DNA from: an uncultured Fibrobacter sp.
Lineage (GTDB): Bacteria; Fibrobacterota; Fibrobacteria; Fibrobacterales; Fibrobacteraceae
DNA: 64,000 nucleotides
Direction of reading: 5' to 3'
Assembly (NCBI GenBank): GCA_946186895.1
Contig: CAMHOW010000004.1
Span: 21,407-85,406, forward strand
In this document: in pieces, positions 52,149-62,018 of the stretch
Numbering within the stretch: the first letter of the stretch is position 1
Layout: each line of letters begins with the position of its first letter
The notes under the pieces: model-generated
Told to the model about the DNA's origin: nothing
Database searches by the model: none
The model's input: only the letters and a program-made list of their open reading frames with translations
Program-made: the position numbers and the translations under genes

Positions 52149-55100
52149 ATGGAGTACACGGGTAGATTTGGTGGCGGTGGTGCTGCAGGTATGGCAAGGG
52201 AAAGAGCTAGACGAGCTGCTGTAGCTGAGTATATAGCTGGCATCAAAAAGGGCGATATGGTGAAGGGCAAGCCCAATGGTCATCATGCGGATTATGGCGT
52301 ATTCGTCACGCTTGCCCCTGGGGTCAGCGGCCTGGTTCCCAAAGGTTTTATATCTAAGGATCTTTCGGCAAATGCAGAAGCAGTGCTGCCAATCAATGTT
52401 GAACAGAAATTTATTGTTCAGTTCGTTGATGCAAAAAAATTAAGAATAGTTCTTTCTACAACTGAATTCAAGCTAGGCGAAGGCCAGGCGAAGCCTAAGC
52501 AGGTTGAAATTGACTACAACGAACCTATTGATAATTCCAGCGTAACCGTAGATGACGGTGAAAAGGAACTCTGCATAGTGCTTCCTGATGCAGACGACGA
52601 TGCAAAAATAAAATTTCTGAATTCATCTATTGAAACCATTGAAGAAGAAAGTTTGTTTTTTGAATATTACTATTCAAAACAGGAAGCCCCTTTAGACAAG
52701 GCAAAACACCTTATAGAAAACGTGTTCAAGTCGGGTTTGCCTACTCAGGTGTATCTAAGGAACTTGAGCTATACCAGCGAAAAGACGGGAAACGATGTCA
52801 GACGCCTAGGGCTACGTATAGCACGACAGTCTGGGGACTGGTGTGAGACTGATGTCCGATTGCCGACAAAGCAGACGTTTCTTTTTGAAGGCCGGATGGA
52901 ACGAGGAAAGAGTTTTGCTGTTGACAGAATTCTTCTGATTGCAAATGAGCCCGAACGGCTCCCTTACGAAGTATCTTTGGAAATTATTCGTCAGGATTCA
53001 GTTGCCCTGGTGTCAAGTGAGTTCATGCTCCCGCTCCTAGATAAGATGATTTCCTATACCAGGTACACATCTCAAAAACTGAGCCTTTGGATGGAGTATC
53101 TTGGGTGGAGTGAAAGGGTCGCTAAATTGCAGATTAAGGGCGTGAAATACATTGACATGTCGTTTAATCCGCAAAGCAGGAATCTTGAGTTCGTGCTTAT
53201 GTTCGCAAACGATGCCGAATACAATCAAATGAAACGTATTTTGAACCGTCAGGAACTGTGTGCGTTCGGTAACCGCATATCTACGGACCGCTTTACTTTC
53301 AAATACAATTCTGAACAGAAACGCTTAGATGTCTTACAGATAGGGAATTCAAAAGGGGCTATTGGCAAGGCCTTTAATGCCAAGCTGCTGGTGTCGCAGA
53401 CCAAGCTGCCGATGTCTGCGGATAGCTCTGAAAACAAGAGTTCCTTGACGATTGCAGAAATTCAGGAAAACTTCCCTAACGCGGTTTTTGTCAAATGGGG
53501 TTATGACTTGAACGATGATGATCTTGACGTCATTGATAACTTTGCAAGCGATTTGAACGAGCCCAATGACGAAGAAGTTTCTCGTGTCGTAAGCGAGATT
53601 TCATCCAAGTATCCACCGGATGGTTTTTTGGCATTATCTGCAATTGGCGATTTGTCGTTGATTCGCCGCTTTAGACGAGCTGTTAATTCCATCAGGAATG
53701 GTGAAAGCTATAACCCGCATTTGGAAGAGTGGTTGTTTGATGTTTCTAAGGCGCGCGTGCCTGATTTAAGGGAGTCGGTTGAGGTTACCAATTGGTTGAA
53801 CCCCAATATAGAGTCTAATGCTAACCAGCGAGAAGCGATTGAAAAGATGCTTCGTGCGAAAGACCTTTTCCTTTTGCAAGGACCTCCGGGTACTGGTAAG
53901 ACCACGGTTATTGCTGAAGCCATATTTCAATTTGCCCAACGTGGCGAAAGGGTGCTTTTGTCTTCGCAGTCAAACGATGCTGTTGATAATGCCTTGGAAC
54001 GTCTAGTGAAGGTTCCAGAAATTAGGGCTATACGATTAATGAAGTCTAACCGCAATCGTCTCTCTAAAGATGACGGTGCGGTCGAAAAACTTTCGGAAGA
54101 TACTGCGTTACGTTATTACTATGAATCTTTGTCTGAAAGGATATCGGAACGGACTCTGGGCAAGTGGCATCAGTTGGAAAATGATATAGCAGTATGTGAA
54201 AAAGATCAGAACGATGTGACTGCTATAAATAGTAAAATTTTGCAGTTCTCAAAAAATAGGGAATGTGAATTGCAGATTCTGCAAAAACTTCAGGGGGAAT
54301 TATCTATTGCCCGTGATGAACTGAAGCGGGCTGCAGAGCTGAATGAGGCGATAGAGCTTGAACGCCGAAATCTTGAAGACTTCAAAAGGGCGATTTCTGG
54401 TGAAATCATAGATTTGGCACTATCAGATGCTCAATTTGACATTGTTGAACAGTCTGCCGAGAAGATGAATGATTCGGAATACACCCTCTGGGACGTTCCG
54501 TCTGCAACGCTCCAAAATGCCGAACGAAACGAATATGTATCAATATTTATCAGGAATCTGGATTTACTTGCCCGATTGCAGCAAATGGTTCGCGATTCCA
54601 TCAATAGGAAGATGGTCGGTGATGATATTGAACTAACAAAGTTGCAGTTGCGTCTGCAGGAATTGAAGGAACTGATGGACAATCCAGATTGTCCGGATAG
54701 TGAGTATGACAAGTTGGAATCACAATCTAACCAGATTAATCGAGAAATCAAGAAGCGGAAAAGAGATTCTCAGGCCGTAGTCTGTGAATTGTCTGACTCA
54801 CACAAGAAGATTCTATCGTCATCCATCCAGGATTTATTTTCCTTGGACAAGGATTCTTTTTTACAGAATGTTAATGCGAAGATTGAAACCGTGAAGAGAG
54901 CTGTCACTGATCTGATGCAGAAACTCAAAATACAGCTGGATTCTAGGGATAGGACTGATCTTGATATAGCCCGCAATGGTATTGCTACGATTGAAGGAAA
55001 AATTAATGCTGCCAATGAACGAGTACAATCAATTACTCAGAGTATTATTGGAGAAAGTGAACAACTTCAGTCTATTGCACAACGATATGAAAGTCCTTCT

Positions 55101-56528
55101 TTGCAGGGCGGCATTGATGCGTTGATGAACGTAATAAAGGAAAGGTACGCGGCTCTGTCAAAGAGTTACAAAGATGATAAAATAATGCGCGAAGACTTTG
55201 GCGATTTGTTAGATGATTTTAATCATGTTTTGAACGAACGTATCAAAGATAGACGAAAACTCCAGAACGATAATGACAACTACCTATCCATATACATCAA
55301 TTCCTGTAATGTAGTAGGCTTCTCTTGTACGGCTGATCCACGTATATTGACAGAAAGGAATATCAACGATTTTGACGTTGTCATCATTGACGAAGTGAGT
55401 AAGGCGACTCCTCCTGAATTGCTGTTGCCGTTAATGAAGGCGAAGAAGGTCGTGTTGGTCGGGGACCATCGCCAACTCCCGCCTATGTTCAAGGCGAATG
55501 AGAAATCGTATGGAGAGATGATTAGCGAGGTTCAGTCAAGCGATGACTACCTGGAGGACGAAAAAGAGATCCTGTCCACGGATAATTTTGAGCGCTATAA
55601 GCAGATGGTGACGTCTTCGTTGTTTAAGGAGTACTTTGAACGTGCTCCACAGGCAATTAAGGCTTCCTTGTTAACGCAGTACCGAATGCACAAGGACATC
55701 ATGGCGGTTATCAATAGGTTCTACGATAATCAGCTCGTGTGTGGTATTCCTGAAAAAAACATGGAAACAGCAAAGGCGCATGGACTTACGATTAAGAACT
55801 GTGCAGGTCTTCCCTTCATTGAACCACAAAAACACGCCTTCTGGATAGATTCGTCAGACTTCCCCAATGGTTCTGAGATTTATGAAGGTGTCATGGGAAC
55901 GTCTGAGTTCAATGTATTGGAAGAGAACATCGTGGTGGCTCTTTTGGAAAAATTGAACCAGGCGTACGTTGCGCAAGGCTTCGGCCGTGACAAAAAGATT
56001 ACGGTTGGTGTAATCAGCTTTTACCAGGCTGCAGTGAACAATATGCGTAGAAAAATCAAGCGACTGCGCAGTCAAGGAAAGCTAACAGCTCTTGAGGTTT
56101 CAACAAATACCGTCGACCGATTTCAGGGGCAGGAAAGGAATATCATTATTACAAGTCTGGTTCGCAGCCAAAAAAAGGTTGGTCGTATAAGCGAACATGT
56201 CCTTGCTTTTGAACGAATAAACGTGGCTTTCTCTAGAGCCCAGAATCTACTATTCATTGTTGGGGCAAAGAAAACGTTTGAAAGCCTGAGTGTTGAGTTG
56301 CCCAAGATGGATAGTCAGAAAACATGTACTGCTCCGGTCTATAAAAATATTATGGCTGAATTGCACCGCAAGGGGTGCCTTGTCAATGCGAGTTGCGTTA
56401 TCAATGATGCATTTGCAAAACAAACGGTACAAGAATATAAAAATAAGTGTGGTCCCAAAGACTTAGATGGAAGCCGGGAAAATAAAGGTGCCCCGTACCG
56501 CGATAACTATAAGAAAACGAGGTGGTAG
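52149..56528 (+). CDS. S1-domain UPF1-like superfamily 1 helicase
   Basis: 1459 residues. An N-terminal S1-type RNA-binding domain (about 36-105: GVFVTLAPGVSGLVPKGFIS) leads into an uncharacterised middle. The SF1B helicase core has Walker A GPPGTGKTTVIAEA near residue 578, motif II VVIIDEVSKATPPE near 1077, VGDHRQLPPMF, and late motifs VDRFQGQERNIII and RINVAFSRAQNLLFIVG, the UPF1/COG1112 set. A coiled coil of about 350 residues is inserted between motifs I and II. This suggests a 5'-3' RNA or DNA translocase. First gene of a five-gene coupled operon; AGGTGG precedes ATG 52149. Confidence 0.88.
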   Translation: MEYTGRFGGGGAAGMARERARRAAVAEYIAGIKKGDMVKGKPNGHHADYGVFVTLAPGVSGLVPKGFISKDLSANAEAVLPINVEQKFIVQFVDAKKLRIVLSTTEFKLGEGQAKPKQVEIDYNEPIDNSSVTVDDGEKELCIVLPDADDDAKIKFLNSSIETIEEESLFFEYYYSKQEAPLDKAKHLIENVFKSGLPTQVYLRNLSYTSEKTGNDVRRLGLRIARQSGDWCETDVRLPTKQTFLFEGRMERGKSFAVDRILLIANEPERLPYEVSLEIIRQDSVALVSSEFMLPLLDKMISYTRYTSQKLSLWMEYLGWSERVAKLQIKGVKYIDMSFNPQSRNLEFVLMFANDAEYNQMKRILNRQELCAFGNRISTDRFTFKYNSEQKRLDVLQIGNSKGAIGKAFNAKLLVSQTKLPMSADSSENKSSLTIAEIQENFPNAVFVKWGYDLNDDDLDVIDNFASDLNEPNDEEVSRVVSEISSKYPPDGFLALSAIGDLSLIRRFRRAVNSIRNGESYNPHLEEWLFDVSKARVPDLRESVEVTNWLNPNIESNANQREAIEKMLRAKDLFLLQGPPGTGKTTVIAEAIFQFAQRGERVLLSSQSNDAVDNALERLVKVPEIRAIRLMKSNRNRLSKDDGAVEKLSEDTALRYYYESLSERISERTLGKWHQLENDIAVCEKDQNDVTAINSKILQFSKNRECELQILQKLQGELSIARDELKRAAELNEAIELERRNLEDFKRAISGEIIDLALSDAQFDIVEQSAEKMNDSEYTLWDVPSATLQNAERNEYVSIFIRNLDLLARLQQMVRDSINRKMVGDDIELTKLQLRLQELKELMDNPDCPDSEYDKLESQSNQINREIKKRKRDSQAVVCELSDSHKKILSSSIQDLFSLDKDSFLQNVNAKIETVKRAVTDLMQKLKIQLDSRDRTDLDIARNGIATIEGKINAANERVQSITQSIIGESEQLQSIAQRYESPSLQGGIDALMNVIKERYAALSKSYKDDKIMREDFGDLLDDFNHVLNERIKDRRKLQNDNDNYLSIYINSCNVVGFSCTADPRILTERNINDFDVVIIDEVSKATPPELLLPLMKAKKVVLVGDHRQLPPMFKANEKSYGEMISEVQSSDDYLEDEKEILSTDNFERYKQMVTSSLFKEYFERAPQAIKASLLTQYRMHKDIMAVINRFYDNQLVCGIPEKNMETAKAHGLTIKNCAGLPFIEPQKHAFWIDSSDFPNGSEIYEGVMGTSEFNVLEENIVVALLEKLNQAYVAQGFGRDKKITVGVISFYQAAVNNMRRKIKRLRSQGKLTALEVSTNTVDRFQGQERNIIITSLVRSQKKVGRISEHVLAFERINVAFSRAQNLLFIVGAKKTFESLSVELPKMDSQKTCTAPVYKNIMAELHRKGCLVNASCVINDAFAKQTVQEYKNKCGPKDLDGSRENKGAPYRDNYKKTRW

Positions 56529-56530
56529 AC

Positions 56531-59035
56531 ATGAAACTTGCGACATTAAACATTTCTTATCCCATACGAAAATTTACGGCAGTTATAAGTCATTTTACGC
56601 CTCGAAATTCCACCGCCATAGAGTGGGCGATTCTTGAGTCAGCTCGACTTATCGAAGAAAAGCCGAAATATGCAGAGGTTCCCATCGGACGTTTCTTTTC
56701 TAGTGTATTGCAGATTTCAGATGTTCCCTCCGATATCAACAAGCTTTTAATCCGGTGCATTTTGAATTTGGTTGATATTGGCGCTCTGGAGCCTAGTGAT
56801 GATATTTATGATACTGCCGACTTGGCCGAAGTCGCCATGTCAGAACTTCAGCTGACTGAAGATGGACGTGAAATGCAGATGAGGGGACTTCTCCCGGGTT
56901 CGGTCGTTGAAAATGAAGAAGATTTCTTTTATAACCTCTATACCAAGGAACTTGCCTATGGGCTGAGGTTCCTTGCGTCTCGAGCCATTGATGTTGTGCT
57001 CTTGGATGATGACGTGGACCCCGACGATGTTGAGATGCCTGAACTTGCAATCAAGGCGTTCTTAGATGATCCAAATAAATCGGCCCAGTTCTCTTGGAAA
57101 AACGCCAATACGACAATAAGGGATATTCGCGATAATTCATCGGACGAAGAAAGTAACTTAGGTTGGAGGATTCAATCTAGGGGAATCATCATTACAGGTG
57201 ATGGGAAAATTGCGGTAGAGCAAAATAAGGATCCTCTTGTGGACGACAAGGTGGTTGATTATTTGGCACAAATAAGCGAAAATTCTGAAATTGACGAAAA
57301 TTCCGTCAAAAGTTTGCACATTCATGATGTAGACTCCGAATATGAGTGGGTTGTTCTGCTCAAAGACTTCAAGACGATTCTCAATAAGGAAATTATAGCT
57401 CCCGTTTCCATTGTAAATGCAAGGCTTGCAAGTGTAGATTATTTGCAGAATGCTTCTTCAAAGAACAGGATTATCATTTTCTGTGGTGAGCATGATTTCT
57501 CTTGTGAATACGATGCTTCTAATAAAACCTTGATAATAAGAATTCCCGATGCAACTATAAAAAAATTGTTGGGCTCAATAGCCTATGCAAATATGAAGAC
57601 TTTGTATCTGGTAAACAGTGTAAAACTTTATGCAGATAAATCACAGGAATTGGTTCCGTTGGCCTTGCAGCCGAAGAAAGCGGATTTTGACTTTATCGGA
57701 GTCTGCCAGAAGATTGTTGACTTGTATGGCGACCAAGATGTCAAGGTCTTATTTTTGTTGTTTGGTATCGGCAGGGGAAACGAAATTCCGGCATACATTG
57801 ATTCGCTGATGAATTTGAATTCGTTGGATTTCCAGGGGAGGGCAGATTACCTGAATGACTTGTTGGAAAAAGGTATGCAGTGCGGCTACGGCAATATGAT
57901 TTCCGATGATATGATTGGCAGACTCTTGTACACTGACTGGGAATTATCGGAATTGTCTTATGATGATGCCCAGGAACAAATTGAACTCCTGCTAAATAAT
58001 GGATTTATCTGTAATAAAATCCCACTGCTACAGTCGGGCGTTTACAAAGTACTAGAAAGTGTAGGCAGCTCAAATACGCTAGATTCGTATATGCGACTGC
58101 TTACCTTTATGGAGTCAAACGATGCTGCCAAAAAAGTGCTTGGGAGCGAACGAATTACTCGCATACTCGCATCGGATTCCCTAGTGAATCTTTTGGTAAG
58201 TTCTTTTTATAAATTGCCAAACAAGATGCGACCAGTTGTTGGGATAGAGCAGCCGCTTTTTGAGCTCGCTACACATCTGAAGAATCTTCAGGCAGAACTA
58301 TCCCGTATCGGGTATGACAAGGGGATGAATGAATCCCAGAATAAGTGGAAAATCCTTGAAAACAAGAATTCTCTGAATATGTTGGATTCTTGTGTGAAGG
58401 GCTTTAGGACTGCATTGAATTCCGTGTCTGCGGCGCTTGCAAGACGTGCCAAGAGTATGGAAACCCCAATCAAGAACGCCGAGTATTTCAACAGTGCTGA
58501 TTATGAAGAGTTCCTTGAAGCCTTAAAACTGGTAGACGATATTGCGACGGTCATCTCCCCATATCTGGGGGCGCTCCAGGGAAATTTTGAAGAAATTTAC
58601 GTTGTGGATACCTGCGCCATTATGGAAAATCCTGAACTCTTGGATACCTTTAAGACGAATAAAGATGCGTTGGTAATTCCCAAGAAAGTTTTGGATGAAC
58701 TTGACAAGAACAAGCTGAAAACGGACAGCAACGCAGCACAGAAGGCGCAGGAAGCGGCCAAAAAGATTGCGGAATTTCAGAATTTCCGTCGTAAAGGGCA
58801 AAAATGCGTTTTCATTGAGGATGGTGATGTGAACCTGTTACCGCAGGAATATCGTGAAGGTCGCATTTCGGGCGACGATATCATCTTGTCTGTGGCCTTA
58901 AAATTTAAGGTACGGGAACCGGTAGTTCTTACAAATGATATTAATTTTGGTAACAAAGTGTATGGAGAGGCTATTCGGCAGATGTCTTCGAAGGATTTTA
59001 TGTTGAATAAGACTAGTGAGAAAGGAGCGTCGTAA
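56531..59035 (+). CDS. Large protein with C-terminal PIN nuclease domain
   Basis: 834 residues from ATG 56531 (GAGGTGG just upstream; a GTG at 56522 is possible). The first 690 residues are not recognised; the start has a winged-helix-like stretch (PIGRFFSSVLQISDVPSD) and acidic segments. The end (about 690-830) is a PIN domain of the PhoH/Smg6-like kind: VVDTCAIMENPEL, VLDELDKNKLK, GDDIILSVAL and LTNDINFGNKV supply the four acidic positions. It is therefore a likely single-strand RNase partner of the helicase. The stop overlaps the next start (TAATG). Confidence 0.78.
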   Translation: MKLATLNISYPIRKFTAVISHFTPRNSTAIEWAILESARLIEEKPKYAEVPIGRFFSSVLQISDVPSDINKLLIRCILNLVDIGALEPSDDIYDTADLAEVAMSELQLTEDGREMQMRGLLPGSVVENEEDFFYNLYTKELAYGLRFLASRAIDVVLLDDDVDPDDVEMPELAIKAFLDDPNKSAQFSWKNANTTIRDIRDNSSDEESNLGWRIQSRGIIITGDGKIAVEQNKDPLVDDKVVDYLAQISENSEIDENSVKSLHIHDVDSEYEWVVLLKDFKTILNKEIIAPVSIVNARLASVDYLQNASSKNRIIIFCGEHDFSCEYDASNKTLIIRIPDATIKKLLGSIAYANMKTLYLVNSVKLYADKSQELVPLALQPKKADFDFIGVCQKIVDLYGDQDVKVLFLLFGIGRGNEIPAYIDSLMNLNSLDFQGRADYLNDLLEKGMQCGYGNMISDDMIGRLLYTDWELSELSYDDAQEQIELLLNNGFICNKIPLLQSGVYKVLESVGSSNTLDSYMRLLTFMESNDAAKKVLGSERITRILASDSLVNLLVSSFYKLPNKMRPVVGIEQPLFELATHLKNLQAELSRIGYDKGMNESQNKWKILENKNSLNMLDSCVKGFRTALNSVSAALARRAKSMETPIKNAEYFNSADYEEFLEALKLVDDIATVISPYLGALQGNFEEIYVVDTCAIMENPELLDTFKTNKDALVIPKKVLDELDKNKLKTDSNAAQKAQEAAKKIAEFQNFRRKGQKCVFIEDGDVNLLPQEYREGRISGDDIILSVALKFKVREPVVLTNDINFGNKVYGEAIRQMSSKDFMLNKTSEKGAS

Positions 59036-60156
59036 TGAGTCAAGAAGCGGAATATCGGATTGAAATGCGGAGAAGGCGAGAGATGTACCTTGCTCGTGTT
59101 CGAGAAACCACCCGTGGTTACTTGGAACGCTATAGGGAAATGCTTGAAGACTTTACTATGGATAATCTGCAGGATTATATTCCCGATGAAATTCATCGAT
59201 TGAGCGCCGATCTTGACAATGCAGAGGGGAGCCTTGACTCAGATCCTGAATATTCCCGTGAAATCAGTCGCCAAATTCAGAATTATGTGCATGGTTTAAG
59301 GCGATTGGCTCGTGACACCCGCATCCAGCAGGAGCAGGCCGACCGTGAACGTTTACGTATGGAAGCCGAAGAACGGGCTGCTAAGAAGTCGGAAGCGATG
59401 TCTGCGTTCTATGCGGTCATCAGAAAAATCAAGAACCCTGCGGTGCAGAACTTTGCTCAAAATGGTCTGGCGGATATCCGAAAATCAGTTGAGGCGGGGA
59501 CGTTGCTGACTTCAACGTCTATTGAAGCTGCGGTAGCCCAGGTGGTCTCTGCTGCCGAAGTCAAGGCGGCTGAATGGAAAAATAGCGCTGTAGAAAAGGC
59601 AAAAAGGGAAAGCATAGGCGATCAGATTGCAGAAATCAAGAGCCAAATCAGCGCTGAAGATTTTGATGCTACCGAGAAGCAGCGAACCTTGGCTTCGTTG
59701 GATGCCCTGCTGGGGCGCCAGGAGGCTGGCGAAGCTCTGGAAACAATCCAGAATTCGATTTCTGAGATTGAAAAAGTGGCCGAAGAAAAGGTTGTATCCG
59801 AAGATGCTCGTAAAATGGCTGTAAGATCTATTGTTAAGATTCTTATTGCTCAGGGTTTCAACATCACCAGTAATAGCGTAACTCTAGAAAATCAGGATGA
59901 TCGGACCTTTGTAAAGATAGTAGGTAGCAAGGCTAATGGTCAGCATGCCGAAGTCAACGTGACCGATACCGGTAAAATGAGATACCGCCTTGACCGCTAC
60001 GAAGGCATGGGTTGCATGAAAGACGTTAAGCTTTTGCAAGACGACTTGAAGAAACTCTACATTGATCTATCTGATGAAAGAGTAATTTGGGAAAATCCGA
60101 ACCGAATTGGAAAGGATTCCATGGACATGCCTAATTCTAACACGAGGAGCAGATAA
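59035..60156 (+). CDS. Coiled-coil protein of the helicase-PIN-AAA operon
   Basis: 373 residues, mostly long helices with heptads (EYSREISRQIQNYVHGLRRL, QQADRERLRMEAEERAA-type stretches), then a small C-terminal beta/alpha domain (about 275-350: NSVTLENQDDRTFVKIVG, GKMRYRLDRYEGMGC). No family recognised; the C-terminal module could be a dimerisation or substrate-binding part. One-base overlaps with both neighbours point to a fixed ratio in a complex. Confidence 0.7.
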   Translation: MSQEAEYRIEMRRRREMYLARVRETTRGYLERYREMLEDFTMDNLQDYIPDEIHRLSADLDNAEGSLDSDPEYSREISRQIQNYVHGLRRLARDTRIQQEQADRERLRMEAEERAAKKSEAMSAFYAVIRKIKNPAVQNFAQNGLADIRKSVEAGTLLTSTSIEAAVAQVVSAAEVKAAEWKNSAVEKAKRESIGDQIAEIKSQISAEDFDATEKQRTLASLDALLGRQEAGEALETIQNSISEIEKVAEEKVVSEDARKMAVRSIVKILIAQGFNITSNSVTLENQDDRTFVKIVGSKANGQHAEVNVTDTGKMRYRLDRYEGMGCMKDVKLLQDDLKKLYIDLSDERVIWENPNRIGKDSMDMPNSNTRSR

Positions 60157-62018
60157 TGGCTGAAAAGAAATTGAATGCTTGGATAAATAGCCTTGAACGT
60201 GATATAGGCATAAAGGAGTCCATTGTCATTTATGGCAATGTTCTTGACATCTGCCTGTACCCCCCAAAAAAGAACAAATATGAATCAATCCTCCAAAATG
60301 TGGTGGATATTGTAAAGGCAAAGGGCTATAAGAGTGTACGAGTATGGGACTGCGTTGACGGAACTAATTGGAAGTTGAGCAAGTACCGCAAGAACGTACC
60401 TGAGCAGCTTCCTGCCCCCAATGCATACAATGTGGGCGGTGATGAAGTGTTTGGTACACCTTCAAATGATAATCTAGGTAGCGGTGATGCTGATGTTGCA
60501 AATTTTTTTCAAGAAATGCTAACGGATTTGACTGACGCTACGGAACCTACCGCCATTATTTTGGACTATTCCGACTATCTGTTCGGTAATTCGAACGCCC
60601 TTAGCGAAAAGGAGCGGATGTACCTTGCGAAAATAGCGAAAACGCTTCAGGCCCAGCAGTATGATTTTAATGGGGAATATTTTAAGAGGTTGAGAAATCT
60701 GGTTATTATTATAACAAAGAACTTGTCCTCCATTCCACCGATTTATTACTTGGATAACCCGCAAGTCAGTTCCATAAATATCCCCTATCCCGGCAGGCCA
60801 GAAAGGAGTGCTTTTGTAGATTATGTCATGTCGGACTTAAACGTATCAAAAAGTCTTAACAGTCCGGAAAATAAGCTAGACAAGGAAAATTTTATAGATT
60901 CCTTAGATGGCTTCAGCATCAAGGAAATTGCGCAATTGGTACGGCTCTCTGGATTGAATAAAGAATCTGGACCGAATAAGGAACCACTGAGTTGTGAAAA
61001 GTTAATCAACCTCTACAAGTATGGTGAAAAGATTAGCCCTTGGGAAGAGCTTAACAGGGATAAGCTTGAAAATATTGATGAAATACTGAAGAAGCGTGTG
61101 AAGGGACAAGACGAGGCCATTGAAAAGGTCAGGTCTGTCATATTGCGCGCCTATACGGGCTTCTCGGGTCTGCAACATTCCGCCAAGCAGCGCAAGCCCA
61201 AGGGAACATTATTTTTTGTTGGACCGACAGGTGTCGGCAAAACTGAACTTGCGAAGGCGATTGCCGAATTTATATTCGGTGATGAAGGCGCCTGCATTCG
61301 ATTTGATATGTCGGAGTTTAGTCAGGAACACAGTGACCAGCGTTTGATAGGTGCGCCTCCGGGATATGTTGGTTACGAAGCGGGTGGCCAGTTGACAAAT
61401 GCCGTTATGGCAAAGCCGTTCTGTGTTCTGCTTTTTGATGAAATTGAGAAGGCACATGGCAGAATCCTTGACAAGTTCTTGCAGATTCTTGAGGATGGCC
61501 GCTTGACCGATAGCAAGGGACAGACAGTCTCCTTCTCTGAAACTATTATCATCTTTACGTCCAACATCGGTGCTGCCAATGGCTGTATTTCTCCGGATAT
61601 GCCACTAGAGGAAGTCCATAGCAGGTTTGAGCAGGAGGTAAAGAAACACTTTATGGATGAACTGAAACGCCCAGAACTTTTGAACCGCATTGGCGATAAT
61701 ATCGTTCCGTTTAATTTCATTAATGATGAAAAAGTCTTTATCAACATTGCTAAGACGAAAATGCGTCCGATGATAGAATTCATGGAGAAACGCTATCAGG
61801 TGAATTTGCGCTTTAAGGATGAAGTTTATAGTTCCATTGCTGCTGCCACTAATGCCCAAAGTGGTGGCCGTGGGGTCTTAAATGTTATAGAATCTAGAGT
61901 TGTCAATAAGTTGGCGGACTTTGTTTTTGAACATAAGGACGAATTAGAAGGCCGCTCCATTGTTGTATCGCAGGCGAAGAACGAACGGCCTGGTCGATTT
62001 GACTTGTTCTTGGAATGA
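60156..62018 (+). CDS. ClpB/ClpA-like AAA+ ATPase with degenerate first AAA module
   Basis: 620 residues. The N-terminal half looks like an AAA module without a P-loop: SIVIYGNVLDI, AIILDYSDYLFG (Walker-B-like), LVIIITKNLSSIPP, then LDGFSIKEIAQLVRLS. The C-terminal half is an active D2-type module: Walker A GPTGVGKTE near 356, pore loop APPGYVGYEAGGQLT, Walker B VLLFDEIEKAH, sensor FTSNIGA, arginine finger in RPELLNRI and sensor 2 in GGRGVLNV. It would unfold or remodel a protein, possibly a partner or a translation factor. The stop overlaps the next ATG (ATGA). Confidence 0.85.
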   Translation: MAEKKLNAWINSLERDIGIKESIVIYGNVLDICLYPPKKNKYESILQNVVDIVKAKGYKSVRVWDCVDGTNWKLSKYRKNVPEQLPAPNAYNVGGDEVFGTPSNDNLGSGDADVANFFQEMLTDLTDATEPTAIILDYSDYLFGNSNALSEKERMYLAKIAKTLQAQQYDFNGEYFKRLRNLVIIITKNLSSIPPIYYLDNPQVSSINIPYPGRPERSAFVDYVMSDLNVSKSLNSPENKLDKENFIDSLDGFSIKEIAQLVRLSGLNKESGPNKEPLSCEKLINLYKYGEKISPWEELNRDKLENIDEILKKRVKGQDEAIEKVRSVILRAYTGFSGLQHSAKQRKPKGTLFFVGPTGVGKTELAKAIAEFIFGDEGACIRFDMSEFSQEHSDQRLIGAPPGYVGYEAGGQLTNAVMAKPFCVLLFDEIEKAHGRILDKFLQILEDGRLTDSKGQTVSFSETIIIFTSNIGAANGCISPDMPLEEVHSRFEQEVKKHFMDELKRPELLNRIGDNIVPFNFINDEKVFINIAKTKMRPMIEFMEKRYQVNLRFKDEVYSSIAAATNAQSGGRGVLNVIESRVVNKLADFVFEHKDELEGRSIVVSQAKNERPGRFDLFLE

